This document shows positions 23,548 through 32,499 of a stretch of 64,000 bases of DNA, piece by piece. The stretch lies in NCBI GenBank assembly GCA_900555635.1, contig USLU01000005.1:1-64000 (forward strand). The letters are read 5' to 3'. This stretch comes from an uncultured Bacteroides sp. (GTDB lineage: Bacteria > Bacteroidota > Bacteroidia > Bacteroidales > Bacteroidaceae). Every line of letters starts with the position of its first letter. Positions within the stretch are counted from its first letter, which is position 1. The position numbers and the translations under genes are program-made. The notes below the pieces were generated by a model. The model ran no database searches, had not been told where the DNA came from, and worked only from the letters and a program-made list of their open reading frames with translations.

Positions 23548-26500
23548 CTACCCCTCGGAGTGGACATTGCCCCGTCGTAAATCACCTCGCTTTAAAACAA
23601 ATATCGGGAGGAAGAAGAATATTCCGACTACAGACATCACCAATCCGCCTATAGTTCCCGCTGCCAATGGAAACCAGAAGGCCTCTTTGTCCGTACCTAT
23701 CATAAATGGAACGAATCCAAGAATAGTAGAAACTACTGTCAGAAAAATGGGTACAATCTTTGCATTCCATGCTTTGGTATAAGCACGAAGGGCAGAAAGA
23801 CGAGGGAAGCGGCGGCGGATACTATTATATTCATTCAGAATATAAATACTGGCATTTACAGTAATGCCACACAACAAAACGAATGAGGCAAAACCTCCCT
23901 GATCAAAATTCAACCTAAACCAATAGAAAGTAAGGAATACTCCAATGTAGGAAACAGGGATCACGAAAATAATGGCAAGTGGCTGTTTCAAAGAATTGAA
24001 CAGAACACTAGTGGTAAAGAAGATAATGGCAATCACTACCAGTAACAACAAATATTGCTTATTATCCTTCTTGCCCCAGCCCCACGAATCCCTCTCCGAC
24101 TCGGCAGTATACCCCATTGGAAGCGTTTTGTTGAATTCTTCCAGATCACGCTTTTGTATTTTATTACCCATTTCGTTGGAACCAATGTATTCATATTGCA
24201 GACAAAGACGGTATTGCTGATTCTCTTTAGCTATTTCTTGCGGCATTTGACCTTTCTCTACAATGGCAAGTTCGGAAAGTTTGTAATGCTTGTCACTTCC
24301 TGCTCCATAAGGGAAGAATTGCATAGCCCATACATCATACTCCTGTGATTGGCGGGAAGAAAGTTTAATTTTCTCCGTGCCCTCTTCCGTTAATACCGAA
24401 CCGATTTCCATATTCTTTCCGAAGATGGGTTGCACGGTGGCAAAGAGAAAACGAGCGTCTATATCTTCCTGTGCCATACGTTCATTATTCAGATTGAAGT
24501 AAAACTCCTGATAATCGTCCTTCCACCACGAAAATTCGGAGTTGATAAGTACTTCCTTGATACGGCGATGCGTAAGCAATCGGGCTTTGAGTTTCTCCGC
24601 CCATTCATAGAGTTCATCGTAGTTGTAGCCATACATTTTGATACGGTAAGAACCTGCATTCTCGCGTACATCATTGCTAAAACCCTGATCTTGTAAACCA
24701 TAGATTCCCCAACTGCCGCCACCTAGCTCCAATGCTTTACTTATCATATTTGCTTTCAGCGTATAAGGGAAGCCGCTATTCTGATACTCTTTTTTGAAAT
24801 ATATATTGATACTGGCACGACGGGGACTGTAAATAGAAGTATGGAACTGCTTGATTTCCTTAAAAGTACTAAGATAAGTCTCCATGCGCTTCATCAATGT
24901 ATTCATTTGTTCAAGCGTACTACCGTTGGGTAAATTGGCATTAGCATAAAGCACAACCTCTTCGTTGCGGGTAAAGTAACTACCCTCGTATACCTTTTGC
25001 ACAAAAAGACGCAATGAACCTCCCAAAGCCTTATCGACTATAGGTTTCACAGATTCTTTATAAGTAGAAGTCCCGAATGTTTTGTTATAAAGCACCTCCC
25101 ATTTCCCCTCACCTTCCATTTTTTCGGGTAACAGGAAAACAGGCAAGCCGAAGCCCAACAACAATAATATACATACAGCCCAACGCCAACGGCAAAGGAA
25201 GCGGATAAGAACAGCATAAAAACGGGTAAAGTAAACGGGGAAACGGGTAAAGAATTGAAAATGAAAGGAGTGCATTTTCTTTCGCAACTTTCCATTCTTC
25301 TTTTTCAATTTTTCATTCTGTAATCCAATCTTTTCAATCATTGATGGAACAAAGAACAAGGCTACCATTAAGGATACAGCCAGGTTGATGATGACCACCG
25401 CAGCAAAGTCCTGCAAGTTAAGCCGAATTTTCTCATCCAAAAAGAAAATGATAACCAATGCTCCCATTGTGGTAAGCGTCGCTGCCAATACGGATGAAAA
25501 AGCTTTCAAATTTCGACGATGCAGAATATGGTCGGTCATCACAATTGTACTGTCTATCACTAAATTGAGCGATACCGTAATCCCCGCCAACGAATAAAGC
25601 TGCATCTCCAAACCAAAAACATAGTAGAAGATGATCGCTATCGAAAGGTTCACTGCCAAACTGGTAACTATCAGAAACAGGTATTTCAGTTTGCGCGTAA
25701 TGAGCCAGACAAATACCAACAGGATGAGTACGGTTAATCCGGTACGGAAGTAAATCTTATCCAGTTCCTCGCGTATATACTCCGTTGCATCATAACTGGA
25801 ATGCACTTCATAGCCCGCCGGAAGTATTTCTTTAATACCTTCCATTTCCGCCATCACCGCACGGCTCAACTGTAACTGGTTAGCAGATTCTTCGGCTGTA
25901 ATAGAAAGGTAGATGGAATTCAAGCCATTGATACGATAATAACTTTGCGGTTCTTCTTCCATACGAGTAGCCGTAACCAGTTCGCTTAGCCGCAGCATCT
26001 TGCCATTTGATGTAGTTACGGGAATAGCCGAAGGATCAAAACGTTCAACAGCCGTCTCGGGTACTAAAGCCAGTCGAATCCATTGATTACTGCCATCACC
26101 GGTATCCATGTTATGAGTCCCCAGAAACTCTTTCCGATAATGCCGTTGTACGGCTACACGGATATCCGACAAGGTGACTCCCAGCATGCGCAATTGTTCA
26201 CTGTCATACTCCAACCTCCATTCCATCGGAGTAGCACCGTTCAGCTCTATCTTATAAATACCGGACAAGCGTGCCAAGCGGGGTTTGATATACTCCTCCG
26301 CATATTTCTGAATCAGGATGGGTGCAGAAGGTGCATTCAGGGTAAAGGACATAAACGGACGAACAGCATTCTCATCGGGTACTTTCATCTGAATATAAGG
26401 ATAACTGACACCTTCGGGAAGTTGCGCCCACGTCTGCCGGATAACCGTAGATGCTTCAAAACGTACGGCATCTACATCAGCATGTTTATCCAATTCAACT

Positions 26501-26760
26501 GTAATGCTACCATAACCGTTGCTTGAGTTAGAATTCAAATTCTTCACACCCCGGATACGTGCCAGCATAGATTCCAACTTGCTGGTTACTTCCATTTCTA
26601 CCACTCGCGACGAAGTACCCGGCATACTGAACCCTACCGTAAATCCCGGCAAACTGCGCGATGGATTCAACTTGACAGGAAGCAGCGGTATCAACGCCAT
26701 GCCTACCAAAGCAAGGCAGACAAACGTTACGATAACGGTGAAGGAGGAAGCTGATTTCAT
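23548..26760 (-). CDS. RND efflux permease, second of the operon
   Basis: 1070 aa, typical RND length with TM1, a large periplasmic loop, TM2-6, linker, TM7, second periplasmic loop and TM8-12. The TM4 proton-relay region reads LVIDSTIVMTDHI with a single Asp, as in metal/cation-type or atypical RND proteins, where AcrB has two. The TM6-TM7 linker is extended by a Lys-rich stretch and FTRFPVYFTRF, encoded by repeat-like DNA (about 25222-25310). Last gene of the operon, starting 4 bp after the TolC-type gene. Substrate unknown; its pairing with another RND permease suggests a heteromeric pump, which is an inference. Confidence 0.88.
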   Translation of the reverse strand: MKSASSFTVIVTFVCLALVGMALIPLLPVKLNPSRSLPGFTVGFSMPGTSSRVVEMEVTSKLESMLARIRGVKNLNSNSSNGYGSITVELDKHADVDAVRFEASTVIRQTWAQLPEGVSYPYIQMKVPDENAVRPFMSFTLNAPSAPILIQKYAEEYIKPRLARLSGIYKIELNGATPMEWRLEYDSEQLRMLGVTLSDIRVAVQRHYRKEFLGTHNMDTGDGSNQWIRLALVPETAVERFDPSAIPVTTSNGKMLRLSELVTATRMEEEPQSYYRINGLNSIYLSITAEESANQLQLSRAVMAEMEGIKEILPAGYEVHSSYDATEYIREELDKIYFRTGLTVLILLVFVWLITRKLKYLFLIVTSLAVNLSIAIIFYYVFGLEMQLYSLAGITVSLNLVIDSTIVMTDHILHRRNLKAFSSVLAATLTTMGALVIIFFLDEKIRLNLQDFAAVVIINLAVSLMVALFFVPSMIEKIGLQNEKLKKKNGKLRKKMHSFHFQFFTRFPVYFTRFYAVLIRFLCRWRWAVCILLLLGFGLPVFLLPEKMEGEGKWEVLYNKTFGTSTYKESVKPIVDKALGGSLRLFVQKVYEGSYFTRNEEVVLYANANLPNGSTLEQMNTLMKRMETYLSTFKEIKQFHTSIYSPRRASINIYFKKEYQNSGFPYTLKANMISKALELGGGSWGIYGLQDQGFSNDVRENAGSYRIKMYGYNYDELYEWAEKLKARLLTHRRIKEVLINSEFSWWKDDYQEFYFNLNNERMAQEDIDARFLFATVQPIFGKNMEIGSVLTEEGTEKIKLSSRQSQEYDVWAMQFFPYGAGSDKHYKLSELAIVEKGQMPQEIAKENQQYRLCLQYEYIGSNEMGNKIQKRDLEEFNKTLPMGYTAESERDSWGWGKKDNKQYLLLLVVIAIIFFTTSVLFNSLKQPLAIIFVIPVSYIGVFLTFYWFRLNFDQGGFASFVLLCGITVNASIYILNEYNSIRRRFPRLSALRAYTKAWNAKIVPIFLTVVSTILGFVPFMIGTDKEAFWFPLAAGTIGGLVMSVVGIFFFLPIFVLKRGDLRRGNVHSEG

Positions 26761-26763
26761 GGG

Positions 26764-28239
26764 TTAGTTATAAGTTACTTCAAATTTATCCGAAAGCGAA
26801 ACTCCCAACGTAAAGTCATGCAACGTCAGCTTTCGTATTTTGTAATAATTCAGCCAATAATCCTGTAAAGCAGAGATATAATTGCGTTGTGCCTCCTGCT
26901 GACGGTTTAACGAAAGAGTCAGACTATTTATATCTGCCTTTCCGATGATAAAACGCTGGCGGGTTTCATTGTATGCCAATATGGACAGGTCAAGAGCTTC
27001 TTCGGCACTTGTCACCAAATCTTGCTGTACATTGAAATCGGCTACGGTCATGATAACTTCTTCCTCTATACTGATTTCGCTTTGGCGGGCGGAGGTCTTT
27101 ACCACATTCAGGTTATTTCGCGCCATATTATATTTACCTTTTCGCACTCCCCAGTCTACCAATGGAATGGAGACACTGACGGATACCATTTCCTGTTGCA
27201 TAGGATTCTTGTAAGTCTCACCAAACTTCTCTGCCACCTGATTAAAACCGATACTAGCATTAATGCTTGCGTTAAAGCGGGATTCTTTTTTCGTTTTATC
27301 TACCGACTGTTCCGCTTCCAGAATATCTTGCCGTAATCCCAAGAAGTTAGGATTATTATTCTGTGCAGCAGCCAAAGCCTCATCTACAGGAATAGTTAAA
27401 GATTGAGGCTTGCCGGGAAGGGTGAGCCTTATCTCAGTATTCTTTTCCAAGTTCAAGAACGAAGCGAGCGAAAACATGGCGCGTTTCAAAGCACTGCTAG
27501 CATTCTGCAATGTATTGCGGGCATTCACCACATCCAGTTTCAGCGTCAACAAATCGGCACGGCTGATTGCAGCAATCTTAAGCTTTTGCATGCCGATGCG
27601 ATAGAGTGTATCGGAAGAAGCGATATTCTCTTTAGCCAGATCATATTCGGCTTGTGCCATGGCAAGAGCAAAGAAATGATTGGTAGCCTGTTCGGACACT
27701 TGCTCTGCATTATAAATATACTCCTTCTTGACTTTCTCGAATTTCAACGGCTCAATCTTTCGCTCCCACCAAAAGGCGTTATAACCCAACAAGCTTTGTG
27801 AATACCCCAAACGCACAGGTACACTGGTAAATTGAGTATATGGATTACTACCGAAACTTCGCATATAGCCCAATTCCGTATCCAGATAGAAGGTACCACC
27901 CGTCAAATCAAAGTTCTGCCGGATAGCGAGGTTGCCATAAGCGTAAAATGACTGCTGGTTACGGTAGATGTCTAAATCTTGCTCCGAATCGTAGCGTTTG
28001 GTAATATCACGGTTGTATTGCGCCGGAGTCATATTCAACGTCAGACTGGGCAGACGGTTAGCTTTAAAGGTGCGATACTCCCAATAACCAGCCAGATACA
28101 TGTTCTTGGTGCGGAAAGCTTCCAAAGAGCTATCGTTTGCCAATGTTATAGTCTGCTGCAAATCCAGCGTAATGCGTTGTTGCGCAAAAGCAGGAAATGC
28201 TCCGAAACTTAATAGAAGTAGTAGACTCAATTTCTTCAT
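26764..28239 (-). CDS. TolC-family outer-membrane efflux protein
   Basis: 491 aa. Signal peptide MKKLSLLLLLSFGAFPAFAQQ, followed by the duplicated helical/beta-strand pattern of outer-membrane efflux proteins, for example LTLKLDVVNARNTLQNASSAL and the mirrored DINSLTLSLNRQQEAQRNYI near the end. Upstream in-frame ATGs (28287) would overlap the RND gene; the ATG at 28239 leaves a 16-bp gap and starts directly at the signal peptide. Provides the outer-membrane channel for the two RND permeases in the same operon. Confidence 0.9.
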   Translation of the reverse strand: MKKLSLLLLLSFGAFPAFAQQRITLDLQQTITLANDSSLEAFRTKNMYLAGYWEYRTFKANRLPSLTLNMTPAQYNRDITKRYDSEQDLDIYRNQQSFYAYGNLAIRQNFDLTGGTFYLDTELGYMRSFGSNPYTQFTSVPVRLGYSQSLLGYNAFWWERKIEPLKFEKVKKEYIYNAEQVSEQATNHFFALAMAQAEYDLAKENIASSDTLYRIGMQKLKIAAISRADLLTLKLDVVNARNTLQNASSALKRAMFSLASFLNLEKNTEIRLTLPGKPQSLTIPVDEALAAAQNNNPNFLGLRQDILEAEQSVDKTKKESRFNASINASIGFNQVAEKFGETYKNPMQQEMVSVSVSIPLVDWGVRKGKYNMARNNLNVVKTSARQSEISIEEEVIMTVADFNVQQDLVTSAEEALDLSILAYNETRQRFIIGKADINSLTLSLNRQQEAQRNYISALQDYWLNYYKIRKLTLHDFTLGVSLSDKFEVTYN

Positions 28240-28255
28240 AACACAATCTATATAA

Positions 28256-31200
28256 TCACTTTCCATATTCTTCTTTCTTATATACAAACCAATATATCAA
28301 CGGAATAACGAATAAGCTGACCAGCGTACCAATAAACATAGCTCCAATCATAGCAATAGAAAGAGGTTTCTGCAATTCCGACCCCATATCGAAGGAGAAA
28401 AGCAACGGCACCATAGCAAATATCGTTGTCAGAGACGTCATAATAATGGGGCGAAGCCTTCTGCGTCCTGCCTCATGAATAGCTTCGAGCAAAGGTATTC
28501 CTGTTTTTCTTAATTCATTAATAGCATCCAGTTTCAAAATGGAGTCATTAATAATGATACCGCACGTTACAATCAATCCGATAGCGGACATCAGATTCAG
28601 CGTATGCCCGCATACCCATAATAGCAGTAATGCGAATGCGACATCCACGGGTATTTCCAACAATACAATAAGAGGTTGTACAAAACTCTCAAACTGAGCG
28701 GCAAGAATGAAATACATCAGTAAGATGGAGATAAAAAGAATTACCACCAGTTCGTCCAGCATCTCGCGGTTAGAGAAAAAACTGCCGGAAAAAGCCGTAT
28801 CCCAATCTCCCGTTTCTTCTGCTACCTGTTTCACGCCCTCCATCACCGGTTCGGCATGCTCTACCTCGTAAAAGCGGAAAGGGATATATTCGCCGTTGCG
28901 TCCGGCTGTGATCGTCTTTAAGTCTTCGGCAGGGGTGATTTTTACCAAATCGCGCAGAGGAAGATAATTAACCGCTCCGTTATTATCGGCGCGTGTCGGT
29001 ATCAAAGTTTGTTGCAAAATATCGTTCACCGTCTTTTCTTCACCAACGATACTGATAGGCAGGTATTGTTGGTAAGAATGAAGCATTGCCACACTATATT
29101 CCTTGAAAGCAGTTTTCAGTACCCGGTATAACTCATCATAAGAAACGTTATACAACAACAGTCTTTCTTGCAGAATGCTGATGTTCAACTGATTTTCAAA
29201 GGCAATGCCGGTAGGAGGAATTCCTGTCAGACTGGTAAACCGATGCTCCAAACCACGCAAGTCTTCGGCTACCGGCGCTTTCTCCTTGTTTCTGGCATAA
29301 AGTTCGGCTACCACATCCGCCTCTCCCGTCACAAAAAGCTTCTCGAATACTGTTTCAGGAGGCGAGAAAGAAACCACAGCCAATGGAAATTCAGACTTCA
29401 GCCGTTGGTATATAGTTTGTTGCAGAGGGGCTATGTCCGAAGAACTTTCTGTTTTAAAATACAATTCAGCTTCCGATGAAGAGAGAGCTTGCTCACGATT
29501 CAAGAGATAATCCTGTTGTCCCACAGCGGCAGTTTGCTCTATGGTTTTGTCTTTCATCTCTTTGAACAGAGCATCTACCCGATGGCGGTTCTCATCCACA
29601 TGGATATTCTCATTCCACTCCACACGAGCTATCAACTCGTTCTGATCGATCTGTGGCATACGTTCTTTGCCGATAAAAAAGAACATGATGACACAAAGGG
29701 GAACGGAAATTATGCAAAAAGCAACACTCAATGCTTTGTGGGCAAATACCCAATCGACTCCTGCATCGTAGAACCGGTCCAGCGTATGCTCTTTCAAAGG
29801 GTTATTGATGCGAATCCGCGAGAACCACGATCTGCTACGTATCCCCATCCTATAAACCAACATATAAAGTACCGGCAAAAGCATGATACCTGTAAAATAA
29901 GAAACAAGCAATCCTACCGTCACGGAAAATGCCTGGTCATAAAACAGCGCTCCCGCAATGCCGCTCATAAATATCAACGGTACAAATACAGCTATAGTGG
30001 TCAGCGAGGAGCTAAGCATCGGTGTGATAACCTCGCTTGTGCCTGTTATGCAAGCACGCTTCAAGGAATATCCGCGTTCACGGTATTGCGAAATATTCTC
30101 CGTCACAATAATGCTACTGTCTATCATCATACCCGATGCCAGAATCAGGCCTGATAATGATATGATATTGAGCGACATCCCGAACAAGTAGAAAAAGAGG
30201 AAGCAGATTACAATCGCTACCACCATACTCAGTCCGATGATAAACGGAGATTTGATATCTCCCAGGAAAAGTATTGCCACGATACAGATAAAAAGGAAAC
30301 CTAACGAAAGGTTTTGTTGCAAATTGGAGATTGTATAATCCAATAGTTCAGTCTGATTGCGGCTCACGTTAAAATCAATATCCGGATATACCTTCTTAAA
30401 ATAATTCATTGTGCTATTAATGGCATCTTTCAGGTCATCCATATTCTCATCTGCCTGCTTGATAACCGCCAAAGTAACCGCACGCTTGCCATTGCTCATA
30501 GACACTCCTTTTTCCTTGGCAGGTACAATGCCTACTTTGCAAAAGTCACCCAGACGGATAATGCGCTCCTCTTTTCTCAGCAGGATATTTTCTACATCCG
30601 CCTCGGTACGCAGTAATGTAGAGAATTTAATATTATATTCGTAGTAACCGTCACGCACTGTCATGCTACCCGGCTCTACATTATTCTGTGCCAATGCGTT
30701 TTCTATATCTTCTATAGAAAGTCCCAGTACAGCCAGTTTGTCCGGATCGGGTACTATCTGCAACTGACGGTCCAGTAGACCGGTTACATCTACCATTGCT
30801 ACTTCAGTCAGCTGTTCAATACGTCGCTTGATAACATTTTCGGCAAACTCGCATAAATCCAGAAACTCTTTTAATGAAGAATCGGACTGCGCACCTACAC
30901 CGCCAGGTAATTCTTTATTCTTCATTCCCAATTCTTCATTCCCCTTCAGCGTCAGGTTCAGGTAGAAAACAGGAATATCCGTTGCACTCGCTTTTATCAC
31001 TTTGGGGCGGTCTGCATCCTTCGGCAGATAGTTCATGGCAGCATCAATCTTCTCGTTTACCTCAATGAAAGCAAGATCGGTATTGGTGCCATAGTCAAAG
31101 TTCAAGCGGATAATGCCGGCTCCATCCCGTGTTTCGCTGTTCATTTCTTTCAACTTCGCCACTTGGATAAGCTGCCCGCGTAATGGCCTTACGATGGTAT

Positions 31201-31375
31201 TTTCTAATTCACGAGCTGATGTATTCTGAACCGATACCTGCACCGTAATCTCAGGAATGGCGATATCGGGCAACAGCGACACCGGCAAGGTAGAATAAGT
31301 CACCAGTCCCACAATAAAAAAAGCGGTAAAAGCCATCAGTACGGCAATCGGCCGTTGGATTAGGAATTTTATCAT
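28256..31375 (-). CDS. RND efflux permease, first of the operon
   Basis: 1039 aa. Begins MIKFLIQRPIAVLMAF, normal for HAE-type RND permeases. TM4 carries GMMIDSSIIVTENI with one Asp where AcrB has DD. The RND repeat at TM10-11 is seen as LIVTCGIIINDSILKLDAI and RRRLRPIIMTSLTTIFAMVPLL. In the first porter domain (about residues 145-165) there is an extra stretch GNEELGMKNKELPGGVGAQ encoded by intergenic-repeat-like DNA at about 30900-30950. It starts 1 bp after the adaptor gene and is followed by the TolC gene. Confidence 0.9.
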   Translation of the reverse strand: MIKFLIQRPIAVLMAFTAFFIVGLVTYSTLPVSLLPDIAIPEITVQVSVQNTSARELENTIVRPLRGQLIQVAKLKEMNSETRDGAGIIRLNFDYGTNTDLAFIEVNEKIDAAMNYLPKDADRPKVIKASATDIPVFYLNLTLKGNEELGMKNKELPGGVGAQSDSSLKEFLDLCEFAENVIKRRIEQLTEVAMVDVTGLLDRQLQIVPDPDKLAVLGLSIEDIENALAQNNVEPGSMTVRDGYYEYNIKFSTLLRTEADVENILLRKEERIIRLGDFCKVGIVPAKEKGVSMSNGKRAVTLAVIKQADENMDDLKDAINSTMNYFKKVYPDIDFNVSRNQTELLDYTISNLQQNLSLGFLFICIVAILFLGDIKSPFIIGLSMVVAIVICFLFFYLFGMSLNIISLSGLILASGMMIDSSIIVTENISQYRERGYSLKRACITGTSEVITPMLSSSLTTIAVFVPLIFMSGIAGALFYDQAFSVTVGLLVSYFTGIMLLPVLYMLVYRMGIRSRSWFSRIRINNPLKEHTLDRFYDAGVDWVFAHKALSVAFCIISVPLCVIMFFFIGKERMPQIDQNELIARVEWNENIHVDENRHRVDALFKEMKDKTIEQTAAVGQQDYLLNREQALSSSEAELYFKTESSSDIAPLQQTIYQRLKSEFPLAVVSFSPPETVFEKLFVTGEADVVAELYARNKEKAPVAEDLRGLEHRFTSLTGIPPTGIAFENQLNISILQERLLLYNVSYDELYRVLKTAFKEYSVAMLHSYQQYLPISIVGEEKTVNDILQQTLIPTRADNNGAVNYLPLRDLVKITPAEDLKTITAGRNGEYIPFRFYEVEHAEPVMEGVKQVAEETGDWDTAFSGSFFSNREMLDELVVILFISILLMYFILAAQFESFVQPLIVLLEIPVDVAFALLLLWVCGHTLNLMSAIGLIVTCGIIINDSILKLDAINELRKTGIPLLEAIHEAGRRRLRPIIMTSLTTIFAMVPLLFSFDMGSELQKPLSIAMIGAMFIGTLVSLFVIPLIYWFVYKKEEYGK

Positions 31376-31376
31376 T

Positions 31377-32447
31377 CTAATTTTTAATTATTTTCACTGG
31401 TGCTTCATGTGCCAGATTCACGTTTCCGGTTACAATAACCGTATCTCCCTCATTCAAACCATCCACTACACTGTAACTTTCAGCATTTTCCAACCCCGTC
31501 TGTATGTAGTTCCATTGTGCTTTGCCATCTTTCAAAGTAAATACCACCTGCTTGCCCGAGCGGAGTACAACTGCGCTCTTCGGTATCACAAGTTGCTCGC
31601 CTAAAGAGCGATGCACATTTACCCGTACATTCATTCCACTGAATAGTTTTCCCCTGCTATTCACCACAGCTTTTACCTTTACCATGCCTTTATCGTCTAC
31701 CAAAGGATTGATTTGTGTAATACGTCCTTCTTGCTTGGATGCAGAATCGGAATAGGGAGTAATAATCACTTTGTCGCCGTTCTTTATTAATGGAAGTTCG
31801 CTTTCCAATACGGTAAAATCAGCCTCCATGCCCTGTGTACCTATAATTGTACAAAAAGCATCGGAAGTGCTTGCGGCATTATAAGGTTTAGAGAATAGGT
31901 TAGCTACTACCCCGTCAAAAGGAGCTGTTAAGGTGGCATGTTCTTCTTCATATTTAGCAAGTTCATATTGTGAAAGACTCTGATCGTAGCCACTCTTTAC
32001 ACGAGCCAATTGCATAATGTCAGCGGGAATTTTAGAATGATCGCTTGTCGGGTAACCTTGCCCTATCAGTACGTCCTGCAATTCCAATTTAGATTTCTCC
32101 AACGCATCTTTGGCTTGCATCGTCTTGTTAGTCAGACGGAATTTATCCAGTTCCGCCAATTTCTGTCCTTTACGTACAAGGTCACCATTTTTTACATAGA
32201 TATGAGCAACGATACCCGGTGATTCAAAACTCAAATCTGCCTGTCCGCCGGCAACTACTTTTCCGTTACTTACCAATTCATGATCGAAAACCTGGCGCTT
32301 CAAAGTTTGCACAGTCACTTCGTTATTGTCACTCGGCAAAACTGTAGCCACTCCTTCTTCAACCTTCTCTTCTTTTTTAGCATCAGAGCAAGCGGTTAAT
32401 AAAACTATGGTTATATACAGCATGCATCGGTAATTCAGTGTCTTCAT
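31377..32447 (-). CDS. RND periplasmic adaptor (membrane fusion protein)
   Basis: 356 aa lipoprotein (lipobox LLTACS, Cys20). A barrel-sandwich hybrid half-motif GIVAHIYVKNGDLVRKGQKL (about 90-109) pairs with ATLTAPFDGVVANLFSK after a short helical hairpin, then a beta-barrel (QEGRITQINPLVDDKGMVKVKAVV) and membrane-proximal domain. Only one adaptor is present for two permeases. First gene of the operon adaptor - RND - TolC - RND, all with gaps under 20 bp. Confidence 0.9.
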   Translation of the reverse strand: MKTLNYRCMLYITIVLLTACSDAKKEEKVEEGVATVLPSDNNEVTVQTLKRQVFDHELVSNGKVVAGGQADLSFESPGIVAHIYVKNGDLVRKGQKLAELDKFRLTNKTMQAKDALEKSKLELQDVLIGQGYPTSDHSKIPADIMQLARVKSGYDQSLSQYELAKYEEEHATLTAPFDGVVANLFSKPYNAASTSDAFCTIIGTQGMEADFTVLESELPLIKNGDKVIITPYSDSASKQEGRITQINPLVDDKGMVKVKAVVNSRGKLFSGMNVRVNVHRSLGEQLVIPKSAVVLRSGKQVVFTLKDGKAQWNYIQTGLENAESYSVVDGLNEGDTVIVTGNVNLAHEAPVKIIKN

Positions 32448-32468
32448 ATATATTCAGTTATAGATATA

Positions 32469-32499
32469 CAAAAATAGTCATTTCAATTCGGAATACGAA
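32469..32499 (-). promoter_or_regulatory. Candidate promoter of the RND operon
   Basis: Minus strand TTCG (32499-32496), 19 bp, TATTTTTG (32476-32469); lies over the 3' end of the O-antigen-ligase-like gene, implying separate control of the efflux operon. Confidence 0.45.

Noticed and set aside
29489..30154. 221-codon plus-strand frame
   Set aside because: Antisense to the RND permease; no recognisable domain.
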